From Medicago truncatula (lineage: Eukaryota > Streptophyta > Magnoliopsida > Fabales > Fabaceae): 64,000 nucleotides of DNA. Below are positions 23,471 to 35,009 of this stretch, piece after piece. Location of the stretch: NCBI RefSeq assembly GCF_003473485.1, contig NC_053042.1, positions 31,540,762 through 31,604,761 of the forward strand, written 5' to 3'. Both the position numbers and the translations under genes were made by a program. The notes below the pieces were generated by a model, which saw nothing but the letters and a program-made list of their open reading frames with translations, did no database searches and was not told the DNA's origin. Position 1 is the stretch's first letter; every line of letters begins with the position of its first letter.

Positions 23471-24053
23471 AATATTATTTAAATCTTGACCAAAAAAATA
23501 AAGAGCATTTAAGTCCTCAAAAAACATTTCAATAAGTGTAAAAATTAAGCATTTGAATATTGTTTTGCAAATTACTTAAATAAATAAAAAATCTTTGTGC
23601 ACAATTATCTTAATGTAGAAAATAAAACAACATATTATACCTTAAAATAAATCGTTGTGCACAATTATTTTAACGATTTTTTATTATTATTTGTATTTAA
23701 GTAATGTGCAAAACAATATTCAAATGCTTAATTTTTACAGTGATTTAAATGCTATTCTTATTAAGTTATATACGCATAAGTATAATACTGCAATTGTTTG
23801 AAACGTATCAAAATAATGATTGAAACATTCAAAATCAATAAATTTTATTAATAACAATTTATGGTTTTTGTCAAAAAAAAAAAAAACAGGTTTGAGGTTT
23901 CCTCGCCAGTTAACTGCCAAAGTTTTTCAGTTTTTCTCGGTAGTTAACTGCAGCTGGTTCCATAATTCGGCAGTTAACTGCCGAGGGGCATTTCGGTAAA
24001 TTACTAGTGTGACACAGCCTTATGCAATGTGTCAACAACGATTCTCAAATTTT
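23094..24053. mobile_element. Large foldback (hairpin) element with GGCAGTTAACTGCC palindromes
   Basis: The left arm (23094-about 23400) and right arm (about 23755-24053) are near-perfect reverse complements: GTTGTTGACACAT, GGCTGTGTCACACTAGTAAT, TTACCGAAATGCCCCTCGGC, TAACTGCCGA and CATAAATTGT all recur inverted. The pairing continues inward (AATTAAGCATTTGAATATTG against CAATATTCAAATGCTTAATT; TTGTGCACAATTAT against its complement) to near 23630. The whole unit of about 960 bp could fold as one hairpin. Only the left arm holds the long TA microsatellite. No transposase and no clear target duplication are visible. Confidence 0.8.
23398..23468. repeat. (TA)n microsatellite in the left arm of the foldback
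   Basis: About 35 TA repeats follow CTTATGCA. The matching place in the right arm has only TTATATACGCATAAG, so the expansion is arm-specific. Confidence 0.97.
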
Positions 24054-24611
24054 AACGATAGCTTTTGAAAAATTTATCCTATACCCCAACGACTATACTT
24101 ATACCTTACAAACCATAAAAAATATCAATTTTAACCCCGTTCAAAATCATACTCATTCACCCATCAAGTTTTTTGAAAATCCAATACACTTGACAAGTTT
24201 CTTCAAATTATCTACCATACTGGAAAACTTGATTAAAGTATTTTGTGATCGAATATAATTAACAATTTGAAATCAACTCGGTTCTTTTTAAGCATATTCT
24301 TAGTTATTAGTAATTATCTTTCATTGAAATAAATAAAAAAGTCTCGATAATTTCTTTGTAATTCCCAGACATAACCGTTCACTTTATGCAAAATGTTCCT
24401 GTTCATCGTTTATGAACCACAACAACATAACCTTTAATAATCCCTCACCTTTTATATATAATCTCACACAATCCCATTCTCTCATAACTCAAAAATCATT
24501 AAAACATCATCAAACAAAAACCAATACATCTTTGATGCGACTGCTGATTTCCAAATCCAAGGGAAGGAGATGAAGAATAAGAAAATGTTTTCATTGGATT
24601 CAAAATAACAA
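24054..24611. other. Intergenic, no gene seen
   Basis: AT-rich sequence between the foldback and a SINE. Short open frames here lack any domain signal. Confidence 0.4.
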
Positions 24612-24726
24612 TCCTCGTGAGCTAAGTTCAGTTGGTAGGGATATTGCATATTATATGCAGGGATAAAGGTTCGAACCCCGGACACCTCACTTCTCTATAA
24701 TGAAATTGTGTGAGATTTTGTAGAAA
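24612..24726 (+). mobile_element. tRNA-derived SINE (copy A), with target duplication
   Basis: A box GTGAGCTAAGTTCAGTTGG and B box AGGTTCGAACCCCGG are well kept, followed by CACCTCACTTCTC and AAATTGTGTGAG. Flanks TGGATTCAAAATAACAA (about 24595) and TGGATTCAAAACAACAA (about 24727) form a 17-bp duplication with one mismatch. The 3' CTACTTGAC tail seen in other copies is missing. Confidence 0.85.
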
Positions 24727-25206
24727 TGGATTCAAAACAACAAAAAGGCCATGACGAGGATCCCTGTTTGTGTTGATCTTTAATTTACACAAAAATTCTG
24801 GAAAATCTGTGTGGTACTTTCAATTTTCAGAAAACTTGATAGGGTAAATGTTTGAACTGTGAGATTTTAGAAAGGTTAAAATTGGTATTTTTTTTATGGT
24901 TTGTAGTGGTAGACATATAATTGTTGGGGTGCATGGTAAAACTTCCTAACTTTAGACATTAGACATTCATAATGCAGTTTTTAAGAGCGGTCTCTGTAAT
25001 GCACTCTTTAATTATTTAATTATTTTATAAAGTTTAGAGTCCACTTTGATTATTTATGTGATTTTATATGATTATGTGAGTGATATTTTGTTATGTTATA
25101 TGTTGGTATTTATTAATATAATATATGTTATTTGGTGTAGAAATATATGTTATTTTGTGTAGAAATATATGTTATCTGATGTAGAAATATATTTCTTATT
25201 TGGTGT

Positions 25207-25246
<40 letters not shown>

Positions 25247-25248
<2 letters not shown>

Positions 25249-26071
25249 GATATGATCAAATGACACCATGGTGTCAAATTAAATTTGACACTAAATCATA
25301 ACCATTAATTCAACTTTAATCCGACGTCTCTCATCAATTCATTAAATGCTCACATACTTATCAAATTATCTAATTTTTAATTTTAGAAACAATTTATTCT
25401 TTCTTTTTTTGATTAATTATTATTTACCATTTGATTTCTCCCTACAATTTTTTTTTTTTTACTAATCTTTGTTCAATCATCTTTGTATCCTCTTTTTTTG
25501 ATTAATTATTATTTACCATTTGATTTCTCCCTACAATTTCTTTTGTTTTTTTTACTAATCTTTGTTCAATCATCTTTGTATCCTCTTTGTATTGACTACT
25601 CTTTCATTTGTTGGATGGTAGTATTCTTGAGTTCATGCTGCTAATATTCTTTTATCGGATGTTCTAGCATTTGTGTTTTGCTTTCGTTTAGTAGCATAAG
25701 TTCTTTTTAATTTTTTTTGGTGCAATGTGCTCTTTATAAATCAATTTTCTTTGGGTTCTTCTAGAAAAAATAAAAATAAAAAAGGTTAATAGGAATAAAG
25801 AAATAAGGATGATAAGCCCTAAAAAAAATAAAAAAAATGAGAGTGAATAATTTTTGACAAACAAACCATAATAATACCATTACAGAATTTTTGGTAAATA
25901 ATTAATCAAAAAAAGAAAGAACAAATTGTTTCTAAAATTAAAATTTAGATAATTTGATAAGCATGTGAGCATTTAATGAATTGATGAGAAACGTCGGATT
26001 AAAGTTGAATTAATGGTTATGATTTGGTGTCAAATTTAATTTGACACCATGGTGTCATTTGATCCCATCCC
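25247..26071. mobile_element. Foldback element nested in a TA microsatellite inside solo LTR 1
   Basis: Inverted ends of about 200 bp: the left begins GGGATATGATCAAATGACAC; the complement of the right begins GGGATGGGATCAAATGACAC. Both contain CCATGGTGTCAAATT. TA runs directly abut each end (25209-25246 and 26072-26132). The interior has an 89-bp tandem duplication (units starting 25403 and 25492) and no transposase. The position recalls elements that insert into TA microsatellites. Confidence 0.85.
25403..25590. repeat. 89-bp tandem duplication inside the nested foldback
   Basis: The block from CTTTTTTTGATTAATTATTA to CATCTTTGTATCCT is present twice in tandem, starting at 25403 and 25492. 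The copies differ mainly in the length of a poly-T run. Confidence 0.9.
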
Positions 26072-26135
<64 letters not shown>

Positions 26136-26659
26136 ATAAAAATATATTTGTTATAGAGATATATTTGTTATAGAGATATATTTGTTATATATATATATAT
26201 ATATATAGATATATATTAGAATAGAATATTGAGACTTGGAGGGCAGATTTGGAAATAAGAGAAAATAAGTAGGTTAAGGATTTTTATAAAAGGGGAGAGT
26301 TAGAATTAGAAAATAAGGATTTCGTGAAACTGCTTTTTGGAGAAAAAGGGAGAAAACAAGGGAAGAGGAGAACCAAGAGAGAGAGAGAAGCTGCCGATCA
26401 TCCATTCTAAGGTAAGGGTGAGACTAGCATTCAATTCTATTAAGTCTGTAATTCTGATGATTAAATTTAACAAGTGTAGAATTAGTTTTAGAGAATTGGA
26501 GAATTAAGTTAAAGTGAGAAATTGATGATTAATTGATGAAAAATTGTTAGATTGATGTAGAAACTGTGTACAGACCTTAGATAATCCATATGATGATTAC
26601 AAGAATCAGTTTTAAGGTTTAAACCATATGATTAGGTGAATTTTCGTGAAAACTGCAAT

Positions 26660-27045
26660 TCTGCCCGAGCCAACATTCATCGCTCGCCTCCCGAGTGATG
26701 ATCTTCATCGCTTGCCTCATGAGCAAATCCCATTCGCCTCGTGAGTTGCACCTTACAGCTCGCCATAGCGAGTTTGACCGGTGAGAAAACATGATTTTGT
26801 GATTTAACTCCTTCTGTCGAGCTTTAGATGTTTTTGAGTGCCTGAATATGCATAATAATGATTAGGCAAGTTTTTAGATTGAGATTGAACGTGAGGAAGT
26901 TAAAAATGAGATTTTTGGGTGAAAAATGTCAAGTTACCGAGAGCACCAATTTCTTGTTCGCCAAGGCGAGCAGCTTACTCGCCAAGGCAAATAGCCACTT
27001 TTTCTGAACTCGCCATAGCGAGTAATGTCCCTCGCCTCGCGAGTT
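26660..27045 (+). repeat. Array of short palindromic words in solo LTR 1
   Basis: Repeated inverted words built on CTCGCC/GGCGAG: CTCGCCATAGCGAG (26759-26772 and again near 27009), TTCGCCAAGGCGAG (about 26957), and CTCGCCTCGCGAG (27031-27043), with partial words near 26680-26745. They are spaced about 25-100 bp apart and are markedly richer in GC than their surroundings. Confidence 0.75.
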
Positions 27046-27586
27046 CTTGTAAGACAGAATACCTTGTTTAGGGTTTTGCGATCTTTGTTGCACGAGATGT
27101 TATGAGTTGATCCTTGGGGTAGGAATGGAGGTTGAATATAATATTACTGATGATCTGGGAAGCAGTTATAATATGATTTAATGTTGATAGTAATGTATTA
27201 TATTTGTATATGCATTATGAGAATTATATAAGATGTTTAAGTTGATGTTGATTATCATTTGATGTTGTTATATCTTGAGATGTTTAAGTGCTGCCTATGT
27301 TGCTGTTGTTGGTTATGTGAAATATTTATATGCCTTATGTGGAAAATGTATGATGTTTAAGTTGTTGATGCTTTTCATTAATATTGTTATGTTGTGAATT
27401 GTTTGTACTGTTTCTGTTGTTGTTGCATATTGATCAAGATGCAGATGTTGGTCTAAGTTATAAAGTTGTAAGTTGTCTTTCCAAAGTGTTTCAAAGTATT
27501 GGAGTCTTAAGTTGATAATGTTGTCTAAGTTGTTGAAGTCGTAGTTGAAGTTGTTGTTGGTGACTGTTTATGTTCAGGTGTTTTGT

Positions 27587-27719
27587 GAGAGGTGGTGTAC
27601 TCTTACGTTGTTGTTCTATAAGAGGTGGTGTACTCTTACGTCGTTGTTCTATAAGAGGTGGTGTACTCTGATGTCGTTGTTTTATAAGAGGTGGTGTACT
27701 CTCACGTAGCTGTATTGAC
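27587..27719 (+). repeat. 33-bp tandem repeats in solo LTR 1, four units
   Basis: Each unit carries GAGGTGGTGTACTCT followed by ACGT(C/T)GTTGTT or a close variant. An open frame crosses the array on the minus strand, but only as a consequence of the 33-bp period. Confidence 0.85.
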
Positions 27720-28423
27720 AGGTTGACGTTGTCATCGTCGAATCCTTGAAGTTGTTGATGACAAACCATGGAATATTAATGATTATGTTGTCGTTTATAT
27801 TATTATAAGATGATGAATATGTTGTTTGCTTATGTTATTATAAGATGATGATTGTGTTCTTGTTTATATTATTATGAGATGATGATCATGTTGTTGTTTA
27901 TATTATTATGAAGAATTATTATTATTAATTAACAATGTTTATGTTGTTTAATTTAATTGTTGAATTATATGTTTAATATTATTGTTTGTGAAATCTCACC
28001 CCTTCTGCTTGGAAATGTTGCTCTTCGTATGAGTAACTTGCAGGTGATCGAGAATAAGTAGCTGTTGATTGCTGTCGTGAGTGGCTATTTCTCAACGTGT
28101 CTTTAGGTGCTCTGATACGTAACGGGATGTGAACTTTTGTGGCTATTTTCTATTCCTAACGTATTGCTTATGATTTTACATGACTATGATTTAGTTTGGA
28201 TTTTTATGAGATGTTTTGATGAAGCCTTCGTGCCAAGTTTAATTATGTTGTTGAATTAAATCCGCTGCGAAGTTTTGAATATTTATGTTGACGGAATTAT
28301 GAAGGATAAATTGTTATTTATTCCATTTATGATTTTTAAGAAGTGTATCATTCTGTTTATGTGGAAAACTCTGATTATTTGTTATAAAATTTTTATGTTG
28401 GGAAAACGGGGTGTTACAGTCTC

Positions 28424-28622
28424 AGTTTTGGAAACTTTGTAGAAAAAAAAAAGAGATATTTTTAATCCTCAACATAGTCCCTATAAAACACAAATAGGTA
28501 TTTAAAGTGAATATTTTTTTTTGGAGAGACTAAACTTAAAAGTTTATGATTTTGTACGGGCTAAACATATTTAACTCTTAAAGTCTTCTTAGTAAGACAT
28601 GATTTTGAGTTTATAGTTTATA
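28424..28622. other. Spacer between solo LTR 1 and a MITE
   Basis: It contains phrases such as GGAGAGACTAAACTTAAAAG and GGGCTAAACATATTTAACTC, typical of an eroded terminal repeat of a legume DNA transposon. Confidence 0.35.
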
Positions 28623-28917
28623 CTCCCTCCGGTCCTTTTTATTAGAAACAAAAGTGAGAATTTTTTTGGTCCTTTTTATAAGAAATATTGATCAAGTTTT
28701 AAGTATCTTTGAAGTTAAATTTCATTTGTGCCCTTATTTATTATGAGAGAATATTAAAAGTAAGTAAGTTGGTGGAATAAAGAGTAATTAATTTAGGGGT
28801 TTTAATGGAATTTTCTTAAATATAGAGGTGTATTAAATGAAGATTACTATTTTCAATGTATTTCCTTGGTCTTGATGTTTTATGTCTTTTGTTTCTTATA
28901 TAAAGGATCGGAGGGAG
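28623..28917. mobile_element. Stowaway MITE, 295 bp
   Basis: It begins CTCCCTCCGGTCCTTTTTAT and ends ATAAAGGATCGGAGGGAG, with TA on both sides (28621-28622 and 28918-28919). Confidence 0.9.
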
Positions 28918-28944
28918 TATCTTATAAGTTCATCCAACTAAAAA

Positions 28945-29405
28945 AGACATGTTTGATAAGTGTCACTTTATCACGAGCTTATAATTTTTTTTTTTGTCAA
29001 GTAGCATAACTGCTAGAATTCACCTTTTTCAAGGTGAATAAGTGGGGTGTCTGGGGTTCGTATCCAGACCTCTGTATATAACAATTCATGTCCCTGCCAA
29101 CTGAACTATGCTTCCGGGGACGCTTATAACTTATTTTTACTAACTTATGTTTGTTTTTTATAAGCTAATTCAAATATCTTATTACCTTAAAGATTATAGC
29201 TTATTATTTATCTCAACTTTATCGCTACAAATTTAATTGGAAAATAAAATTAATTAAATATATCGTTTTTATGTCATTTTATATCTATAAGATAGTTCAA
29301 TAAGTACTTTATCAAACACTAGAAATTCAATCAGCTGGTTTATTCGCTATCAATTATACGTAAACTTATCAAATCAACTTTTCATTATTTTTAACCAAAC
29401 AAACC
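28945..29405. mobile_element. MITE of the TGTTTGGTAAAA family, carrying a nested SINE
   Basis: The left end GACATGTTTGATAAGTGTC and right end TTTTTAACCAAACAAACC are degenerate inverted ends. Inside are AGCTTATAA and ATAAGCTAATTC words as in copies at 32687 and 41687. A SINE splits it at 28985-29121. Confidence 0.6.
28985..29121 (-). mobile_element. tRNA-derived SINE (copy C), nested in a MITE
   Basis: On the minus strand: GTCCCCGGAAGCATAGTTCAG (split at 29101-29121), a B box GGATACGAACCCCAGACACC (one base off the consensus), a hairpin TTCACCTTGAAAAAGGTGAA, then CTACTTGACAAAAAAAAAA. GCTTATAA on both sides (28977-28984 and 29122-29129) is the target duplication. Confidence 0.85.
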
Positions 29406-30051
29406 TTAATATTATTATTACTATTTAAAATAAAAATTACATTTATGATGTGTACTTGCTTTGAGTTAGGGGATAACAAAAACGCATGCTTCGTCCGTTC
29501 AAAAGGAAAAAAAAAATACATGCTTCGTGTGATTTGTGTGAAAATGTTTGGCACCATCGAGCATTTTTCATCTAACGGTGCTCATAAACTAAGAAGAAAA
29601 TGTAACGAAACTTTATCCAACGCTTAAGACAGAAATAAGGATTTTTGTTGTGACATAGCAAGCATGGAGATAAAACAAAATATTGGCTGCATGGAATAAT
29701 TAATATGAACACACCTCTTCACTTAATATTTCTCCTTAATTTTATATTACAATGTTTCCAAAACATGGTATATGAAAATTAATTTGGATCCAATTCCATG
29801 TCTTTCTCATCATCAAGTCATGACGCTTTATCCGTCTCTTGTGAATATAATTACCATATAATATTATATACTATATGTACCAATCAATATATTATATTGA
29901 TTGAAAACATAAAACAACAGGTCTTCCACTTCATTAATTTGGCTTTTTCCTCCTTGACATTACTACTATATATATGTGCTCTAGCTAGCTGCCATTACTA
30001 TTTAATCCCATAGTTATTGATTGATTCCACAAAAAAATATATTAATCAGCC
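29406..30051. other. Upstream region of the acetyltransferase-like gene
   Basis: Probable promoter. A TATA-like CTATATATATGTGC near 29968 lies about 80 bases before the ATG. Short open frames on both strands show no domain signal. Confidence 0.45.
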
Positions 30052-33000
30052 ATGGATAATGAAGCCAAGAGAATGGAAGAAGGAATCAACTCACCCCATA
30101 ATGAGTATGGGCATACCACAAAGCTGGAAACCAATGGTGGTGGAGATACAATTGAGAATGAGAGAGACATAAGGACCACACTAGAGGGAGAGTCAGTTCA
30201 GCAAGTACCAAAGGAGCAAGAGATTAAGCACAAAAAAAGTAGGGTTGCAACTCTTGATGCATTTAGGGGCCTCACAATCGTGGTTAGTACATACTTTTCT
30301 AAGATGCTTTTAACGCTATCAATAAATCATAACAAATCATATGTGTAACTTTAGAAGTAGTCATAATGAAAATAAAATATTTTTAATTATCTGACAATCG
30401 ATATTAATTGACGATCTAACAATATTTACAGTTGATGATATTGGTGGATGATGGTGGTGGAGCTTATCCTCGAATTGATCACTCTCCATGGAATGGATGT
30501 ACATTGGCTGATTTCGTTATGCCTTTTTTCCTTTTCATTGTTGGAGTTGCTATAGCTCTTGCATTAAAGGTATTATACTATGCATGTAATGCAATGTCAC
30601 TTAATTAACAAAGAGCTATATCCTCATTTTTGTATGATTGTTTCTAGTTTCTAGTTCATGTATATCTATATAGTCCATTGATTATGACCTATAAGTAACA
30701 ATGCAGAGAATTCCCAAAGTTAAGGTTGCTGTGAAGAAGATAATTTTTAGGACATTAAAGCTTCTCTTCTGGGGTTTACTTTTGCAAGGTAAACTTTTTT
30801 TTATCAGGCCAAAATGAATTATATTAACACTGACAGCACAATCGTCTCAGCACAAGACGTGCCAAAACAATCACGAAAAAGCTAGCCGATCCTCAAAAAT
30901 AAAAGTGGGCTCGACCACCACAAATGAGTACTGAAAACAAAATTAATCTTGCTAGCTTTCAGCCACCACAAAAACCTTTACCTCTATGTTTCACCATCAT
31001 CATGATTAAGCTCAAACTTGGCGACTTAGCAAGGACATTGGCTAAAGAAACAAAAGTATATAAAATATTTAATGAAAATAGTTATTATATTGAAAACATA
31101 TAAATTATCACTTTGTAGTATTAGTAAACACCTTTTCTTAAATAATTAAATATTCTTTAACTAATTGTTTTAAATAAAGATAGTGTATATCCAATTTGGT
31201 TCTTCATAATTTTCTTTTGGCTCAATTAAGTTTCTGACAAAAAAAAAAAAATCAAATTAGTCTCTAACATTTTTATGTAGTGTGTGTATATTTGACTGTA
31301 CTGACAAACTGCAGGTGGATATTCACATGCCCCTGATGATCTCTCATATGGAGTTGACATGAAATTTATCAGATGGTGTGGCATTCTTCAGGTATTTATA
31401 TATGTAATTGAATTAATCTATACAAGCCTAATTAAAGCACCATGTTAAAATTCTCAATAATTCAATTCTTGAATATATAACTCTTATTTTGTGTATTGTG
31501 TTTCAATGCAGAGGATAGCTCTTGTATATTGCATTGTAGCTCTAATAGAGACATTTACCACTAAGCTTAGACCTACAACCTTGAGTCCTGGATACCTATC
31601 CATTTTTACTAGCTATAGATGGCAATGGTGAGAAAAGCAACACACATTTCATATTCAACATTTATGATAATTTGAATAATATCTATAATAGAGATTTCTA
31701 GTTTCTAAATATATGTTTTGATTAATAATTAATTGCACATTAATTTGTATGTGTTACATATATAGGCTTGGAGGGTTTGTGGCATTTGTTATTTACATGG
31801 TCACTACTTTCAGCCTCTACGTTCCAGATTGGAGTTTTGTGGATTATAACAGTTCCAAATTAAAAAGATACACAGTAATTAATCTCTCACTATGTGTATT
31901 CCTTATTCTATCTTCTTAAATTATTATTTTAAAAAATTTCTTTTTGCAAGGTCGTATGTGGGATTAGAGGACACTTAGGTCCTGCATGTAACGCTGTTGG
32001 GTATGTGGATAGACAAATGTGGGGGGTTAATCATCTTTACTCTCAACCTGTTTGGAGTCGCTTAAAGGTGAGTTTATAAAAGTGGATACAAGAAGTTAAC
32101 TAATTTTTCTTGATCACAAGATTAAATGCACCGTGCTTATGCGCCCGCGCGCATACGATAGGGACATTGTTTTTATTAATATTAATAAATTGATTTTACT
32201 TTTTTATGAATGCTATTTTGTGTGTGCGTTTAAGTACTATGTATTTGATCTTCTAACAATACTAAGGATACTAAGAAGTAATATAAATTAACATTAATAT
32301 TTCCTTTTCTTTTACTCCATTACATTTTACAGGCTTGCACATTCAGTTCTCCAGCTGATGGTCCTCTTCGTAAGGATGCACCAACATGGTGTCGTGCTCC
32401 TTTTGAACCTGAGGGTTTTTTGAGGTATTTTTTCTTTTCCAAAATAGATATTCATTAATTAATGAATGATAGATTAATATAAAATAAGTCATGAATAATA
32501 AATAGCATGTATGATATACATGCCTTTTACAAACTAAACTTACATTCAAATTTTGTTTCACTTTTATTGTGTAAGGTGACACAATTTTTTGGATTTAGCC
32601 TCTCAAGTCTCAATTGAATTCATTTTTTAAAGGATTAAGTAAAAAAAGATTAACCATTTATTAGAAGGTTAAGTAATTTTTACAACGGTTCTGTTTGGTA
32701 AAAATAACGGATAACTGATAGCTTATGACTGATAGTTGATAGCTGATAAGCTAATTAAAATGTTTGGTAAAATTAACGGTTCAACTAACTGATAAATGTA
32801 AAATGACATTCTTTTTATATCAATTAATATTTTAAATATTTCATAAGTAAATTTTTAATTGAAGATATATTTTATCTATTATTAAATCAATTTTTCAGTA
32901 AAGTTTTATTTTTCAGTTAATTTCATTTCATTCATACAAAAATGTTCATTTCATTTCAATTTTTATACTTATAAAAATAAATTATGCAGTTTATTTTAAA

Positions 33001-34971
33001 AACCAAAACAAAAATAAGTTGTCTATACATACCTGAAGTAGTTGAACATTCTTTCATAAATGACATAAAAAATTATATTTTTCATAAGACATACTAATGC
33101 AAGCAACTATATTTGTACCCAAAAAAAAAAAAAAAAACGAAGCAACCGGATATAAAATTCGGTTATAAGAAGCATACATGCAACCAATATTGCTTTTGTC
33201 CAAAAAAAAAATGTAACAATTGCAAAATGAAACTAAATAAATTACTCACAGAAAGTAACATGAGCGATGAAAACATAACCGAAGGTGCAGTAATAAATAA
33301 GTTATATAAGGGTAAACATGAGTTTTATTCAAAATAATAAGGGTAAAAATAAGATAAAAGATGATAAGTTATAAGCTCAAACGCTACTTGAAATAGCGTT
33401 TGGAAAATAAACTATAAACTCCTGAAATAAGTTATAAGTTCGTTGAATAAAGACTATTACCAAACAAAACTATTTTTGTCATACGAGCTTATAAGCTATT
33501 CGCTATAAGCTAACTTTTTGGCCTTGCCCAAACAGAGCCAACATATATGATTTTGCTTGTTAGGATAAACAACATAATCGATTACCATATAAATGCTTAA
33601 GGATAAGCAATTTTTATAACAAAAACCAAAATAAAGTCAAATTATTTTTCATAACTATAAGATGTTTTCATAAGATATAAGCTCTTCCTCTTAAAAAGAA
33701 AAAGATATAAGCTCTACAAAAGAGTCTCTACCATTAGATAAACTCAAATATCAGGTCCTTAGTTATTTGCAAATATATCCATTAAATAACAAATATTTTT
33801 CATTTTTCTTTAAAGTGAATTGCTCACTTGTGTTCGTTTTTTCTTATTAAATTGTATATGTAAAGTGAATTGAAATATAAAAGCCATATTACAAAGATTT
33901 GTAAAAAATCATTTGCACAATAAAAAAAAGTTTAATGACCTTTTGATCCTTTTTACTAGTTCTATATCAGCTATCCTATCTGGGACCATTGGCATCCACT
34001 ATGGACATGTCTTGATTCATTTCAAGGTTACAAATTTAACCCTATGCTATTATTATATGCACATACTAAAGATCTACAACATTTCACAAATGCAAGTTAT
34101 TAAAAACTTGAAATATTTTGACAGGGTCATTCTGAGAGGCTCAAGCAATGGCTCTCAATGGGGGTTGTGTTATTCATCCTAGGCATCATTCTTCATTTTA
34201 CAAATGGTAAGCTAGTGAAACTTATTTTATCAACCTCTTATGGTTAGATTAAACTCATTCAAGATATTTACTATACCATTAAAGTAAGATAACTAATGTT
34301 ATAAAATATTCTCTATGGAATAATGCAGCTATTCCAATTAACAAGCAATTGTACAGCATTAGCTATGTTTGTTTCACATCTGGAGCTGCTGGAATTGTCT
34401 TCTCTGTGTTCTACATTTTGGTAAATATGGAATTAATATCAATTGTTTGTGTATAAAAGTTTTACACCGTAAGCAAATCATAATCAATCGTGAAAGTGAC
34501 TTTACAAGTGATGTTTAACGCCAACTTTTTTATTGATTTGTTGATTATGATCGATTGATAGTGAAAAAATGTTTACGTTGACAGTGTATACGAATTAAGC
34601 TCATATTTGAATTGACAGTGAAAATGACCTAGTTAGGGTGAGCCACCACCACGTTTATTTGCAAATGACCCACTCTGGAGCTTCCCAAAATCGTAGTGTC
34701 AATGTGATTATGAAAAACTTACCGACAATCAAAACATACACTAAGTCATTCTTATTTTAAATCAACCTTATGATTCTTGTTTAATATTATTGATCAATCA
34801 AATTGCAGATCGATGTTTGGGGGATTCGTACTCCATTCTTGTTCTTAGAATGGATTGGAATGAATGCAATGCTAGTGTTTGTGATGGCAGCCCAAGGCAT
34901 CTTTGCAGCATTTGTAAATGGATGGTATTACAAAGATCCAGATAATTCACTAGTAAGAAGTTTACCCTATG

Positions 34972-35009
<38 letters not shown>

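Larger units (their letters stand above)
24995..28418 (+). mobile_element. Solo LTR 1 of a long-LTR retrotransposon, with 5-bp target duplication
   Basis: It starts TGTAATGCACTC and ends ACGGGGTGTTACA, with GTCTC at both flanks (24990-24994 and 28419-28423). The 5-bp TSD and TG..CA ends are the LTR retrotransposon signature, and no internal region is present. Net of a nested 825-bp element and its microsatellite it is about 2.5 kb. Inside, in order: a TATA-like TTTTTATAAAAGGGG near 26281, a GA-rich leader, a donor-like TCTAAGGTAAGGG near 26407, palindromic CTCGCC..GGCGAG words (26660-27045), 33-bp tandem repeats (27587-27719), and AAATCTCACCCCTTCTGC near 27990. LTR length and TGTAAC termini suggest a Ty3/gypsy chromovirus of Tekay/Del type; this is inference. 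Confidence 0.85.

Noticed and set aside
24617..24690. Possible tRNA gene with A and B boxes
   Set aside because: The stems do not close into a cloverleaf, the unit has a SINE-type 3' part and a TSD, and three relatives exist.
25200..26132. CRISPR-like or satellite array
   Set aside because: Eukaryotic context; the repeats are a TA microsatellite and inverted transposon arms, not spaced direct repeats with unique spacers.
27491..27769. Minus-strand repeat protein with STPPLIEQRRK-type units
   Set aside because: It arises from the 33-bp tandem repeats (a multiple of three) within a solo LTR; no start context or homologue.
33113..33337. 74-codon plus-strand frame with Cys/Lys-rich text
   Set aside because: Lies wholly inside a MITE in intron 8 of the acetyltransferase-like gene and starts in a poly-A run.
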